A stretch of DNA of 64,000 nt from UBA2330 sp035443185 (lineage in GTDB: Bacteria > Bacteroidota > Ignavibacteria > Tepidaquicellales > Tepidaquicellaceae). The notes beneath the pieces are model-generated. The model worked only from the letters and a program-made list of their open reading frames with translations, searched no databases and was not told the origin of the DNA. Below, piece by piece: positions 28,801 through 36,666 of the stretch; positions within the stretch are counted from its first letter, which is position 1; each line of letters begins with the position of its first letter. The position numbers and the translations under genes were made by a program. The stretch lies in contig DAORRV010000004.1 of assembly GCA_035443185.1 (NCBI GenBank), forward strand, positions 1-64,000, given 5' to 3'.

Positions 28801-29656
28801 TGAATCTGTACTCACTTTCTCTTAAATTATCTTCGATTTTTTTTCTTACGGAAACTTCATTTGATAACTTCTCATTAGCTTCTCTTAATTTTTCAGTCCT
28901 GTCTTCTACTCTGCTCTCCATCTCTTCATAAGATTTCATCAGCAGATCTTCGGCTTTACTTTTATTTTTGATCAGTCTTTCTGAAATGAATAAAGATAAG
29001 CCTATTACAATAAATGAAAAAATACTAATTGCTATAATGAAGTCCTGGATTGTAGAATTAATTCTTTCTGCTTTCTTATTTTCATTTTTGAAATATGAAA
29101 GTTCATTAAATTTTAATTCCTGAATTATTTTATTTATATACATCAGGTTCTTTTGAACTTCATTTTCAACCTTAATCTGTTTCTTGTATTTTTCAGCAGC
29201 AGAATAATTATATTTTATAGAATCTAAAACAATAGAATTTGTTAACTCAAGATTCAGATCTGATAATGAATCCAATGAATTGACAAGCATATACTGCTCG
29301 GGCTTAATTGAGGCAAGTTTTTTTAGAGTAATTATCTGAGAATGAATATTCAACATCAAAGAATCATATTTATTAAGATAATCAACTTCCCCTGTTATGA
29401 TGTAACCTCTTCTTACAAGTGGGATTTCGAGCGTGTTAACATTAATGTCTTCTACTTTTTTCAGAATTTCATTAGAATTGTTGACCCAACTGATATCTGA
29501 TTTATATCTGTCAATATTATGGTAAGTAATAATGCTTAATATAAATACAATTAACAGGAATATTAAAAATGCAGCCGGAATAAACTTCTCCAGCGGTAAT
29601 TTTTTTTCCAGTTTTAGATACCTTCTCGAAAATTTTCCTTTTAAGTCAGGTTTCAT
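25835..29656 (-). CDS. Multi-PAS/GAF hybrid-input sensor histidine kinase
   Basis: This 1273-residue membrane kinase has TM1 at about 27-48 and a CHASE3-like helical outer domain at about 50-200 (LVRRGYIITGEVDYLNKYDS). TM2 lies at about 206-230. A coiled coil, PAS (about 285-395, YRFRIMADSAPVLIWMTD), GAF (about 405-565), PAS (about 615-735), GAF (about 750-910) and PAS (about 915-1030, LGNWEWDV) follow. The transmitter has HisKA with His1065 in GVAHEIRNPL, then HATPase_c with the N box near 1177, DTGIGIP near 1207 and GVGLGMGLAYQTI. The HEIRNPL H-box and domain set are NtrB-like. It ends two bases before the response regulator gene, so they form one operon. The signal is unknown. Confidence 0.95.
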   Translation of the reverse strand: MKPDLKGKFSRRYLKLEKKLPLEKFIPAAFLIFLLIVFILSIITYHNIDRYKSDISWVNNSNEILKKVEDINVNTLEIPLVRRGYIITGEVDYLNKYDSLMLNIHSQIITLKKLASIKPEQYMLVNSLDSLSDLNLELTNSIVLDSIKYNYSAAEKYKKQIKVENEVQKNLMYINKIIQELKFNELSYFKNENKKAERINSTIQDFIIAISIFSFIVIGLSLFISERLIKNKSKAEDLLMKSYEEMESRVEDRTEKLREANEKLSNEVSVRKKIEDNLRESEYRFRIMADSAPVLIWMTDNNKQFSYFNREWLNFTGRTMEEESGYGWLHGMHPDDLQKCIQIYEDSFDKRIPFDMEFRLKNNTGEYIWIYSKGTPRYEGNYFAGYTGSCTDINERIKNEKFLKIQYEISKTLSESKTLEEASNKLLENICTGMDWDFGILWTIDDNHEFVKINSLWGKDENSIREFENSNDTKKTFSKDKGFQELLDKGKSVWKKDMHFIEDPNFKYDPKKMGWLSGLEIPISSGTEIIAMIECLSKKSMEERLDFIAVLESAARQIGNFIERKKAENRLLKSNLELEENVKIRTAELVNALSKLIKESEEKEKIQNKIKLFAHTIKSMKDSVFIADQNNNILFVNEAFEQTYGFEDKELIGKEVPILKDIIPEIKNKILKSSFENGWKGELLTKKYDGTNFYTYLSTSAIKNDDGSANAWVGICQDMTEIKKAEDLILKRNNLLLVLNDVISYTNNIFDLNSGIQYSINKICEYTHWEIGHCFLIKNDKFVSSKIWNKDMPESSYKFKEISENLIFNKGEGYPGKKLLDQKSEWIKFREIKEKNIILRLDVVNELGLKTGIWVPIFMNNEIIGILEFFKIDEEEIDPEILNCINNIGIEIGSLYDKIETINKIRQSENKLNDAQHIAKLGNWEWDVINNKITWSDELYRIFGVKRDDFKPTFENYLSGIHESDVDRVQKIIQNALINKTTFDFYHRLKSQDGKEKIINSQGEIHLDEDNNVIRMFGTAHDVTEIRQAEEELRIINAKLIATQKELIYNEKLAALGRFSSGVAHEIRNPLANISSLAQMITKADIDVKNKRRLNYIITNVDIANKIIKSLLNFASPGELKYSSVNVIDILENIIESVEARCKSSDINVIFDSPDEIPTMNIDKLKLEAALMNFVSNAIEAMNEGGDLTIKVRLESESEMIRIEFIDTGIGIPAENLDKILEPFFTTKDEGVGLGMGLAYQTIKSHHGTYEIESVLGKGTTIKIKFPLTNNKL

Positions 29657-29665
29657 TGTTTTTTA

Positions 29666-29695
29666 TTGACAATTTATGACACAATATGACATAAC
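29666..29695 (+). repeat. Three TGAC sites phased at 10 bp
   Basis: ATTGACAATT, TATGACACAA and TATGACATAA follow one another at exact 10-base steps, so all face one side of the helix. The core matches the arms of the palindrome at 24316-24341. They lie just upstream of the kinase start and about 100 bases before the sigma-54-like site that precedes the outer-membrane protein gene. Confidence 0.5.
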
Positions 29696-29751
29696 ATATT
29701 TAAGATTTTATTTAAAAGTTCCAATATAGATAATTTTTCAAATCAAAATTC

Positions 29752-29769
29752 TTGGCACAGTAAATGAAA
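29752..29769 (+). promoter_or_regulatory. Weak sigma-54-like promoter
   Basis: TTGGCAC is a perfect -24 element. At the right spacing the -12 element reads ATGAA, so the usual GC is GA. If used, transcription would start near 29779, giving a leader of about 100 bases before the AAGGAG and ATG of the outer-membrane protein gene. The missing GC makes this tentative. Confidence 0.3.
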
Positions 29770-29882
29770 TAATATATTTCAAATGCTGAATATATAATTT
29801 TCAAATAAGATACATTTTAAATTGAAAATTAACAAAACAAATTATTTAGTGTTTTAAAAATTAAAATCAAAAAGGAGTAGTA

Positions 29883-30473
29883 ATGAAAACATCAATAAAG
29901 AGTATAATTATAATTACATTTATAACTATACTAACATCAGCAGGATATTCGCAAACTAAATATTCTACAACAAAGAAATCTTCTTACCCGCAATGGAGCG
30001 CAAGCCCGGTTGGTGGTGTAACAATCCCCGTAGGAGTGTTTGGTGATAATTTTAAGCCCGGAGCAAACTTGGGGGTTGACATCAGTTATAAAGTGAACAA
30101 AGAAGTAGGGTTTTATGGTAAACTTGGATATTATTTTCTCACAAATAAAACTCAGGGCTTAGGTGATGGAAAAATGATGGAATACACTGTAGGTCCAAGA
30201 TACTTTTTCACAGCAAAAAATTTGAAATCCGCAATATTTCTTGAAGCAGGAATGGGTGCATATACAATACAATATAACTCATATACTGTAAATCAAACTG
30301 TTGTACCGGAAATTACAAATACAAATTTCGGATACAATGCAGGGATAGGAGCAATATTGAATCTTGGAAGAGATGTGGATATGTTATTTAATGTAAAATA
30401 TAATTCAGTTCTGACTGATGGTGGTTCTACTAGTTTTATAACACCAATGCTTGGAATAGACTTTAGATTCTGA
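29883..30473 (+). CDS. Outer-membrane beta-barrel protein
   Basis: This 196-residue protein has a signal peptide at residues 1-23 (cleavage after GYSQ) and alternating strands such as GANLGVDISYKVNKEVGFYGKL-like segments, ending in an aromatic residue (GIDFRF), as outer-membrane barrels do. It fits a small eight-strand barrel of the OmpA/OmpW/OprF-barrel type, with no peptidoglycan-binding domain. AAGGAG lies 6 bases before the ATG. It is divergent from the sensor kinase gene, and the shared 226-base gap holds phased TGAC sites. Its role could be structural or stress-related. Confidence 0.8.
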   Translation: MKTSIKSIIIITFITILTSAGYSQTKYSTTKKSSYPQWSASPVGGVTIPVGVFGDNFKPGANLGVDISYKVNKEVGFYGKLGYYFLTNKTQGLGDGKMMEYTVGPRYFFTAKNLKSAIFLEAGMGAYTIQYNSYTVNQTVVPEITNTNFGYNAGIGAILNLGRDVDMLFNVKYNSVLTDGGSTSFITPMLGIDFRF

Positions 30474-30492
30474 TAAAGATATATACAAACTA

Positions 30493-30519
30493 AGGCAGAA
30501 GAATTTATTTCTTCTGCCT
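30493..30519 (+). terminator. Intrinsic terminator after the barrel protein gene
   Basis: An 11-bp stem (AGGCAGAAGAA/TTCTTCTGCCT) with a 5-base loop is followed by ATTTTAAAA. It lies between the barrel gene and the YtxH-like gene. Confidence 0.78.
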
Positions 30520-30552
30520 ATTTTAAAATAAAACAATAAGGAGAAATTCAAA

Positions 30553-30945
30553 ATGCAGCGAAATGAAGTAAACGGAAAAAGTTTTATTAGCGGTTTAATT
30601 ACAGGCTCAATAGTTGGCGGGATCACAGCACTCTTATTTGCTCCAAAAAGCGGAAAAGAATTAAGAGTAGATATTTCAGATAAAAGTAACGAGCTGCTGG
30701 ATGAAGCAAATTTTATGTTGCTCAATGCAAAAGAAAAAGCATCTGATATAATCGATGTTGCAAACAAAAAAGCTGAACAGTTATTAACCGATACAAAAGA
30801 TAAGATACATAGAATGACAGGAAATGCTGAGAATATGCTTAATGAAGGCAAAAGCATTCTCGAGAATGAAACAGATAAGTTAAAAGATGCAGTAAAAAAA
30901 GGTTCCCAGGCTTATACAGATGAAAGAAATAAACAAAATAAGTAA
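30553..30945 (+). CDS. YtxH-like general stress protein
   Basis: This 130-residue protein has one membrane-type segment at residues 10-30 (FISGLITGSIVGGITALLFA) followed by PKSGKELR, the defining YtxH pattern, and then an amphipathic Lys/Glu/Asp-rich coiled coil to the end. YtxH proteins are small envelope-associated proteins often induced by stress; the mechanism is not known. AAGGAG lies upstream of the ATG. The end overlaps the start of the next gene by 26 bases, suggesting cotranscription and perhaps coupled translation. Confidence 0.85.
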   Translation: MQRNEVNGKSFISGLITGSIVGGITALLFAPKSGKELRVDISDKSNELLDEANFMLLNAKEKASDIIDVANKKAEQLLTDTKDKIHRMTGNAENMLNEGKSILENETDKLKDAVKKGSQAYTDERNKQNK

Positions 30946-31342
30946 TCTGATGACTGAGATTAATTTAAATACTATAGTAAGTATCACAGAGATCCCAATA
31001 TTTATCATAATTTTGATACTTACTATATTTATTTTAAAAGCGGTTAAAAAATTTGCAGATTCTGTTTCGCGTATTGAGAATGAGCTAATGAAAATTTCAG
31101 AACAGATCTCTCCGGTAATAAATGAAATGGATTATATTTCACATGAGTTCAGGATCCTTACTGACAAAACCAAATTAAAATATGCCAAAGTTGAATTTGT
31201 TGCAGATACATTAATTGACAAATCCTTCGGGGTATTAAATTTGATAAACAAGTTTCATAGATTTAGTAATGGATATTTACAAAATACAATAAATTTAATA
31301 TCAGCAGTTTCAGCCGGTATTAAAACTTTTCGAAAAAATTAA
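30920..31342 (+). CDS. DUF948-like small membrane protein
   Basis: This 140-residue protein has one N-terminal membrane helix (IVSITEIPIFIIILILTIFI, about residues 16-35) followed by a long helical region with heptad-like spacing (VSRIENELMKISEQISPVIN). This is the plan of DUF948 proteins, which often accompany YtxH proteins. The start at 30920 overlaps the YtxH gene by 26 bases. An ATG at 30950, just after the YtxH stop, is an equally good start and would shorten the protein by ten residues. Confidence 0.75.
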   Translation: MKEINKISNLMTEINLNTIVSITEIPIFIIILILTIFILKAVKKFADSVSRIENELMKISEQISPVINEMDYISHEFRILTDKTKLKYAKVEFVADTLIDKSFGVLNLINKFHRFSNGYLQNTINLISAVSAGIKTFRKN

Positions 31343-31408
31343 AATCGGTATCATAGTTAAATATAGCTGTGGTATATTAATTAAATAAAAACAAGAAGGA
31401 GTAAAAAA

Positions 31409-31558
31409 ATGTTGTGGACAATATTTGTAATTCTGCTTGTACTTTGGATACTTGGAATGGTTTCATCTTACACAATGGGTGGTTTTATTCATGTGCTTCT
31501 CGTAATTGCTGTAGTTGTTGTGATTATAAGGCTCATACAAGGCAGAAACCCGGTGTAA
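31409..31558 (+). CDS. Tiny lmo0937-type membrane protein
   Basis: This is a 49-residue protein with two hydrophobic helices (LWTIFVILLVLWILGMV and HVLLVIAVVVVIIRLI) split by SYTMGGFIH, ending QGRNPV. The glycine-histidine link and total length match the lmo0937 family of small membrane proteins of unknown role. An AAGGAG 8 bases before the ATG supports it strongly. It follows the YtxH and DUF948 genes in the same direction and probably belongs to the same stress-envelope set. Confidence 0.85.
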   Translation: MLWTIFVILLVLWILGMVSSYTMGGFIHVLLVIAVVVVIIRLIQGRNPV

Positions 31559-31592
31559 GTCAGTTAAAAAGAATTGCTGCAAAGATTTATAT

Positions 31593-31629
31593 TCCGGTTT
31601 GAATATAAATTAATATTATTCAAACCGGA
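31593..31629 (+). terminator. Intrinsic terminator after the lmo0937-type gene
   Basis: A perfect 12-bp stem (TCCGGTTTGAAT/ATTCAAACCGGA) with a 13-base loop is followed by TTTATTAATG. Confidence 0.82.
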
Positions 31630-31709
31630 TTTATTAATGTCTGAGTCATGAATGTTATAATTAAAATTGTTCTTACGAACATTATTTTTAAAACTATTTT
31701 ATAAAAACG

Positions 31710-31874
31710 ATGAATAAAATACTATTAATAATATTATTAACAAATTTTTCAATAATTTTTTCCGGATGTGAATTCCTGGGGGATATTTTTCAAGCAGGAG
31801 TTTGGATTGGTGTAATTGTAGTTATTGCTATTTTCGCAATTATTGGTGTTCTGGTTAGAATGTTTAAAAAGTAA
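31710..31874 (+). CDS. Tiny lipoprotein with C-terminal membrane helix, paralogue A
   Basis: This 54-residue protein has a short hydrophobic leader, a lipobox-like FSGC (Cys20), then EFLGDIFQAGVWIGV, a hydrophobic stretch (VIVVIAIFAIIGVLV) and a basic end. A paralogue with the same layout (SGCE-x-x-GDIFQ-x-G) lies at 35671-35838 on the other side of the Ku-LigD genes. I recall similar short Bacteroidota proteins of unknown role. No strong ribosome site is seen, so the evidence is mainly the paralogue pair. Confidence 0.72.
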   Translation: MNKILLIILLTNFSIIFSGCEFLGDIFQAGVWIGVIVVIAIFAIIGVLVRMFKK

Positions 31875-32009
31875 ATACTTTACTGACATTAGATTTTTTT
31901 AATTATTTATATAATTTTATGAATACTTAAAGTATTTACAAATCTTATATTAAATTAAATTTAATTTAATAATTATTTTATAAATCCTTAGTTGCTCAGA
32001 TCAACTGCC

Positions 32010-32036
32010 AGCCCTCACTATTTAATATGGAGGGCT
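32010..32036 (+). terminator. Intrinsic terminator upstream of ku
   Basis: A 7-bp stem (AGCCCTC/GAGGGCT) with a 13-base loop is followed by TTGGTCGTTTC. It is the only structure in the 330-base gap 31875-32204; the rest is AT-rich and must contain the ku promoter. Confidence 0.55.
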
Positions 32037-32204
32037 TTGGTCGTTTCAATTATAGAGTGACTAAAATTTACTTTTTAAATCTTCTTATTTTAATTAATTA
32101 TTTTTTTTTAAATTTTATATAACAACTTTTAAAATTTATATCCTGTAAGTATAAATTATTTATCTACCTTACTTCAAAAAATGTTATTTACTTAAATCAT
32201 AATT

Positions 32205-32966
32205 ATGAAAGCTATTTGGAAAGGTTCAATCGGTTTTGGCTTGGTGAATATACCTGTAAAGTTATTCAGTGCTACAGAAAAAAGTACATTAGATCTCGAC
32301 ATGGTTGATAAAAGAGATCTGGAAAAGATACATTATCAGAGAGTAAATGAAAGTACCGGTAAAGAGGTAAAATGGAATGACATTGGAAAAGCATTTCTTA
32401 TGAATGAAAAATATATTCTACTTGAAGATAAAGATTTCGAAGATGCTTCACCTGAAAAATCAAAAATAATTGAAGTAAATCATTTCGTAGACGAATCCGA
32501 TATTGAATCAGTCTATTATGAAAATTCATATTTCATTGAACCTGATAAATCAGGATTCAAAGCATATGCTCTTTTGAGACAAGCTCTTAAAGAAACCGGG
32601 AAAGTAGGAATAGCACAGTTTGTGCTTCGTACTGCTGAAATGCTGGCAGTGATAAAGCCGTATGAAAACTTATTATTACTGAATAAAATCAGATTTAAAG
32701 AAGAGATACGGGAAACTAATGAAATTAAAATTCCATCCTCATCTGTAAATAAGGATCAGCTTAAAATGGCAGTTAAACTGATTGATCAGTATAGTGCCAA
32801 ATTCAATATCTCCAAGTTTAAGGATGAATATTCAGCTTCTCTTTTAAAAATAATTAAAGCAAAATCCAAAGGCAAAAAAACATCTAAGCATAAAATTCAT
32901 AATATTAAATCCGATACCAAAGATCTTATGAATCAGTTAAAAGCCAGTTTAAAAAAAGCATCTTAA
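32205..32966 (+). CDS. ku: Ku protein, DNA end-binding factor of non-homologous end joining
   Basis: This 253-residue bacterial Ku forms a ring-shaped homodimer that threads onto DNA double-strand ends and recruits LigD. It begins MKAIWKGSIGFGLVNIPVKL, the family's standard opening. The core continues through the beta-barrel (KGVN-type turn near residue 45-60, IEVNHFVDE near 86) to the conserved PYENLLLLNKIRFKEEIRE near 153-170. The C-terminus is short and Lys-rich (KSKGKKTSKHK), as in many bacterial Ku proteins. ligD follows 46 bases downstream, so the pair is almost certainly one unit. Confidence 0.97.
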   Translation: MKAIWKGSIGFGLVNIPVKLFSATEKSTLDLDMVDKRDLEKIHYQRVNESTGKEVKWNDIGKAFLMNEKYILLEDKDFEDASPEKSKIIEVNHFVDESDIESVYYENSYFIEPDKSGFKAYALLRQALKETGKVGIAQFVLRTAEMLAVIKPYENLLLLNKIRFKEEIRETNEIKIPSSSVNKDQLKMAVKLIDQYSAKFNISKFKDEYSASLLKIIKAKSKGKKTSKHKIHNIKSDTKDLMNQLKASLKKAS

Positions 32967-33012
32967 ATAATTATCTATATATTTTTTGTAATTTAAAGGA
33001 TGGTTAAATAAA

Positions 33013-35550
33013 ATGAGTCTGACATTATATAAGAAAAAAAGAAATTTTCTTAAAACTCCGGAACCTGATACAGATAAAAACCTGACAAAGAATGCGCTTA
33101 CCTTTGTAGTTCAAAAACATTATGCATCTCACTTACATTATGATTTCCGACTTGAATTAAATGGAGTATTAAAAAGCTGGGCAGTACCGAAGGGTCCTTC
33201 AATGAATCCGGCTGATAAGAGACTTGCAGTTCATGTCGAAGATCATCCAATTGATTACAGTAATTTTTATGGAGAAATACCAGCAGGAAATTACGGAGCA
33301 GGCACAGTAGAAATATGGGATAACGGAAATTATATTCCTGCCGGTAAAAGTAATTCCCAAAATCCCGATTCACTACTTTACTCAGATTATAAAAAGGGCA
33401 ATTTAAAATTTATTTTAAATGGTCATTATCTGAAATGTGAATTTGCACTTGTAAAAATGAATTCAGAAGAAGGTAAGAACTGGCTGCTAATAAAAAAGAA
33501 AGATAAATATTCATTAAATAAATTTGAGATTAATGAAGTATTATCATTAAAATCTTTTAAAAAGTCAAAATCTTCTGACAAAAAAACAGAATCCCCTTTA
33601 ATAAAGAAACCTTCCAAAAAACAAAGCAAAAAAATTTCACTCAGTAAATCCAATGGTGCAGGCAGCATAAAAGACAGTTGGCAAATTTTAAAAAAGCCTA
33701 TGCTCGCAAAACTTTCTTCCAACACAATAATCGACGATAAGGAACTGATTTACGAGATCAAATTTGACGGATACAGAGGTATTTCAAAAGTATGTAAAGA
33801 CGGAGTAATTCTAAGTTCAAGAAACGGTCAAAAGCTGAATTTAACTTATTCACCTATAATAAAAGATTTAAATAAAATCAGTGATCAAGTAATACTTGAT
33901 GGTGAAATAACCGTTTTAAACGGCAAAGGAATTCCCTCATTCAGTTTACTTCAGAACTATAAAGATTCAGACAAGAATAAATTAAGATATTACGTATTTG
34001 ATATACTTTTTTTAAACGGCTTTGATCTTACAGAACTGAGTCTTGAGAACAGAAAAGAAATTCTCGATGATTTTTTTGAAAAATATAGATTTAAGAATAT
34101 TGTAAAATCGAAATACATAAAAGAAAACGGTAAAGACTTTTTTAAAAAAATGACTGCAAAGGGATATGAAGGAATAGTTTCAAAAGAACTCAGTGGTAAA
34201 TACTTGCCAAATAAAAGATCAGAAACATGGCTTAAATATAAAAGCATTATAAATGAAGAAGCATATATCTGCGGATATTTCGTTTCAGAAAGCAGCAGAA
34301 AATATTTTAGTTCGCTGATCCTGGGATTAAAACAGAATAACAAGATTGTTTATACCGGAAACTGCGGGACCGGCTTTACCGAAAATACTTCAAAAGTTCT
34401 TTTTCAAAAATTCAGTAAACTTAAAGCTAAAAAAAGTCCGTTTTCAAAAAACACAAAAATAAACAGATCTTTGGGAAAACCAGTCTGGCTGAAACCTGAT
34501 CTAAAGTGTAAGGTGAAATTTTCAGAATGGACAAACAATCATATGATGAGACATCCGGTATTCGAAGGACTTGTTGATAACAGTATCAAAACCGATTCTG
34601 TAAATAAAAATATTAAATCCAAAAATGCAAAAGATTTTTTTATAAAATCAAACGGCAAAAGAGTAAAGATAACAAACCCTGACAAGCTATACTGGAAAGA
34701 AGAAAAGATCACCAAAGGAGATATTGTAAATTATTATAATGATATAAGTAAATATATTTTACCATACCTGAAAAACCGGCCGGAATCTCTTAACCGACAT
34801 CCAAACGGAATAGATGCTCCTGGATTTTATCAGAAAGACATGGATTTAAAAAATTTGCCCGAATGGATAAAAACTGTAAAAATAGGATCTTCTTCAAATA
34901 AAAAGGAAATAGACTATTTAATTTGTAACAATGCAGCCACACTACTTTATATGGCTAATCTGGGATGCATTGAGATGAATCCCTGGAATTCTAAAATTAA
35001 AAGTGCTGAAAGACCAGATTATTTAATTCTGGATCTCGATCCGGGGAATATAGATTTTAGGTATGTAATAAAAACTGCTTTGAAGATCAAAGAATTATGT
35101 GATAAGATCAGTATAAATTCCTACTGTAAGACATCAGGAGCAAGCGGACTTCATGTATTCATACCATTAAATGGAAAATATGATTATGATAAAACAAGAT
35201 CTTTTGCGAAACTATTGGCTGAAGTTGTAAATTCTGAATTACCTGACATAACAAGTACGGAAAGATCTGTTAAGAAAAGAAAAAATAAAGTTTATATAGA
35301 TTATTTGCAAAACAGTAAAGGACAGACTATAGCAGCTCCTTACTGTGTCAGGCCCAGAAAAGGTGCAACAGTTTCGACGCCTTTAAAATGGGAAGAAGTA
35401 AACAAGGATCTTTCTCCTGAAAATTTCAATATTTTCAATATGAAACTGAGACTGGAAAAGATGGGTGATCTTTGGAAACCTGTACTTGGAAAAGGAATAT
35501 CAATGATGAGTGCAATTAAAAATCTATTAAAACATTATGATCTGGACTGA
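33013..35550 (+). CDS. ligD: LigD, multifunctional NHEJ ATP-dependent DNA ligase
   Basis: This 845-residue enzyme processes and seals DNA ends with Ku. The domain order is phosphoesterase - ligase - polymerase, as in Pseudomonas LigD and unlike the mycobacterial order. The 3'-phosphoesterase spans about 25-185 with the metal/catalytic set His36, His42, Asp44 and His78. The ligase spans about 225-530, with adenylated Lys250 in EIKFDGYRG and later motifs LDGEIT, GYEGIVSK and WLKYK. The primase-type polymerase spans about 545-845, with metal-binding Asp674 and Asp676 in LILDLDPG. A Lys/Ser-rich linker (about 183-220) joins the first two domains. All three activities look intact. It lies 46 bases after ku. 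Confidence 0.97.
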   Translation: MSLTLYKKKRNFLKTPEPDTDKNLTKNALTFVVQKHYASHLHYDFRLELNGVLKSWAVPKGPSMNPADKRLAVHVEDHPIDYSNFYGEIPAGNYGAGTVEIWDNGNYIPAGKSNSQNPDSLLYSDYKKGNLKFILNGHYLKCEFALVKMNSEEGKNWLLIKKKDKYSLNKFEINEVLSLKSFKKSKSSDKKTESPLIKKPSKKQSKKISLSKSNGAGSIKDSWQILKKPMLAKLSSNTIIDDKELIYEIKFDGYRGISKVCKDGVILSSRNGQKLNLTYSPIIKDLNKISDQVILDGEITVLNGKGIPSFSLLQNYKDSDKNKLRYYVFDILFLNGFDLTELSLENRKEILDDFFEKYRFKNIVKSKYIKENGKDFFKKMTAKGYEGIVSKELSGKYLPNKRSETWLKYKSIINEEAYICGYFVSESSRKYFSSLILGLKQNNKIVYTGNCGTGFTENTSKVLFQKFSKLKAKKSPFSKNTKINRSLGKPVWLKPDLKCKVKFSEWTNNHMMRHPVFEGLVDNSIKTDSVNKNIKSKNAKDFFIKSNGKRVKITNPDKLYWKEEKITKGDIVNYYNDISKYILPYLKNRPESLNRHPNGIDAPGFYQKDMDLKNLPEWIKTVKIGSSSNKKEIDYLICNNAATLLYMANLGCIEMNPWNSKIKSAERPDYLILDLDPGNIDFRYVIKTALKIKELCDKISINSYCKTSGASGLHVFIPLNGKYDYDKTRSFAKLLAEVVNSELPDITSTERSVKKRKNKVYIDYLQNSKGQTIAAPYCVRPRKGATVSTPLKWEEVNKDLSPENFNIFNMKLRLEKMGDLWKPVLGKGISMMSAIKNLLKHYDLD

Positions 35551-35670
35551 AGATACTTTAGAAACAATTTAATTTGAATTTGAAAATAATATTTTATTGA
35601 AATGTATAATTTGATTTAATAACTAAGTAGACAAATTCAGAAGTTAATTTCAGTAATTAAAATAACCTTA

Positions 35671-35838
35671 ATGAAAAAATTATTTTTAATATTAAATATA
35701 TTTTTTTATACAATTTCTTTCAGTGGATGCGAAATGATTGGAGATATTTTTCAAACAGGTTTTTGGTTTGGTGTAATAATAATTATTGCAATTCTGCTGG
35801 TTATGGGTTTTATATTAAGGATTTTTACAAAAACGTAA
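35671..35838 (+). CDS. Tiny lipoprotein with C-terminal membrane helix, paralogue B
   Basis: This 55-residue protein has a short leader, SGC at residues 18-20, EMIGDIFQTGFWFGV, a hydrophobic helix (VIIIIAILLVMGFIL) and a basic tail. It is clearly related to the protein at 31710, with SGCE, GDIFQ and G-(V/F)-W-(I/F)-GV all shared. It lies between ligD and rpmH on the same strand. The function is unknown. Confidence 0.72.
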   Translation: MKKLFLILNIFFYTISFSGCEMIGDIFQTGFWFGVIIIIAILLVMGFILRIFTKT

Positions 35839-36026
35839 TTTAATCACAATATCAATAATTCAATTTTTTAAAATATACTTTATATTTTAAAAATGCTGAA
35901 TCCGAATTTAAAAGTAAATAAGTAATATTAAGTTCAATAAGTTCGGCAATCCAATCAGGCTAAATCAATTCCTTGTTATTATTCTATAATATAGGTATTT
36001 TTGTAACTTATTTATAAAAATCTGAA

Positions 36027-36185
36027 ATGAAAAGAACTTATCAACCAAGTAACAGAAAGAGAAAAAATAAACATGGCTTTAGAGAAAGAATGTCTACAAA
36101 AAACGGCAGAAAAGTATTAGCCCGCAGAAGAGCTAAAGGCAGAAAGAGACTTACTGTCAGTGATGAATTTAACAGACATCCGTAA
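36027..36185 (+). CDS. rpmH: 50S ribosomal protein L34
   Basis: This 52-residue basic protein has the classical L34 opening MKRTYQPSNRKRKNKHGFRE and core RMSTKNGRKVLARRRAKGRK. It binds 23S rRNA in the large subunit. It starts the conserved rpmH-rnpA-yidD-yidC block. No dnaA gene and no cluster of DnaA boxes lies just upstream, so the usual origin-linked layout is not seen here. Confidence 0.98.
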   Translation: MKRTYQPSNRKRKNKHGFRERMSTKNGRKVLARRRAKGRKRLTVSDEFNRHP

Positions 36186-36213
36186 TTTATCTCAGGGAAA
36201 TTGATTTTTCCTT

Positions 36214-36666
36214 ATGAAAAAATCTGAAAGATCTTCCGGTAAGAGGAGCTTAAAAAGAAGTAATATAATCAGAGGATTTAATATTTTTTCTAATATTCTG
36301 AATAATTCAAAAGTTATTCAGACTGGTTTTATTAAAGCTTACGTTCAAACTCAAAACAAAGAGCCGCTTAACAAAAATTTATTCAGCCCGCTTGTTACTG
36401 ATAATGTAAAAGTGGGCTTTATTATTGCTAAAAAGTATATCAGAAAATCATATTTCAGAAACAGAATAAAAAGACTTCTTAGAGAATCATACAGAAAAAA
36501 CAAGATCGGATCAGAAGATTTGGATGTAAAAATCATTTATTCTCTCTCACAAAACGGCTACAATTATTTTAAAAAATTCCCAATGACAAAAAATATCTAT
36601 ACGGATAATGAGATTAAAAAAGTGAATTTAGAAATAAAAGCTTATTTAGGAAAATTATCAATATGA
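36214..36666 (+). CDS. rnpA: Ribonuclease P protein component
   Basis: This 150-residue basic protein assists the RNase P RNA in tRNA 5' maturation. The RNR motif region reads YIRKSYFRNRIKRLLRESYR (about residues 75-94), with the FIIAKKYIRKSY lead-in. The N-terminal 30 residues are longer and more basic than average. It overlaps yidD by 4 bases (ATGA). It should also process the 5' end of the tmRNA encoded 3.5 kb away. Confidence 0.93.
   Translation: MKKSERSSGKRSLKRSNIIRGFNIFSNILNNSKVIQTGFIKAYVQTQNKEPLNKNLFSPLVTDNVKVGFIIAKKYIRKSYFRNRIKRLLRESYRKNKIGSEDLDVKIIYSLSQNGYNYFKKFPMTKNIYTDNEIKKVNLEIKAYLGKLSI

Noticed and set aside
31414..31602. A 62-codon frame overlapping the lmo0937-type gene
   Set aside because: The frame starting at 31409 has a proper AAGGAG site and a known family pattern. 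The overlapping frame has neither.
35839..36030. Possible replication origin beside rpmH
   Set aside because: rpmH often lies near oriC, but there is no dnaA, no dnaN and no cluster of DnaA boxes here. Single box-like sites elsewhere (for example within tnaA near 53282) are isolated and inside genes.
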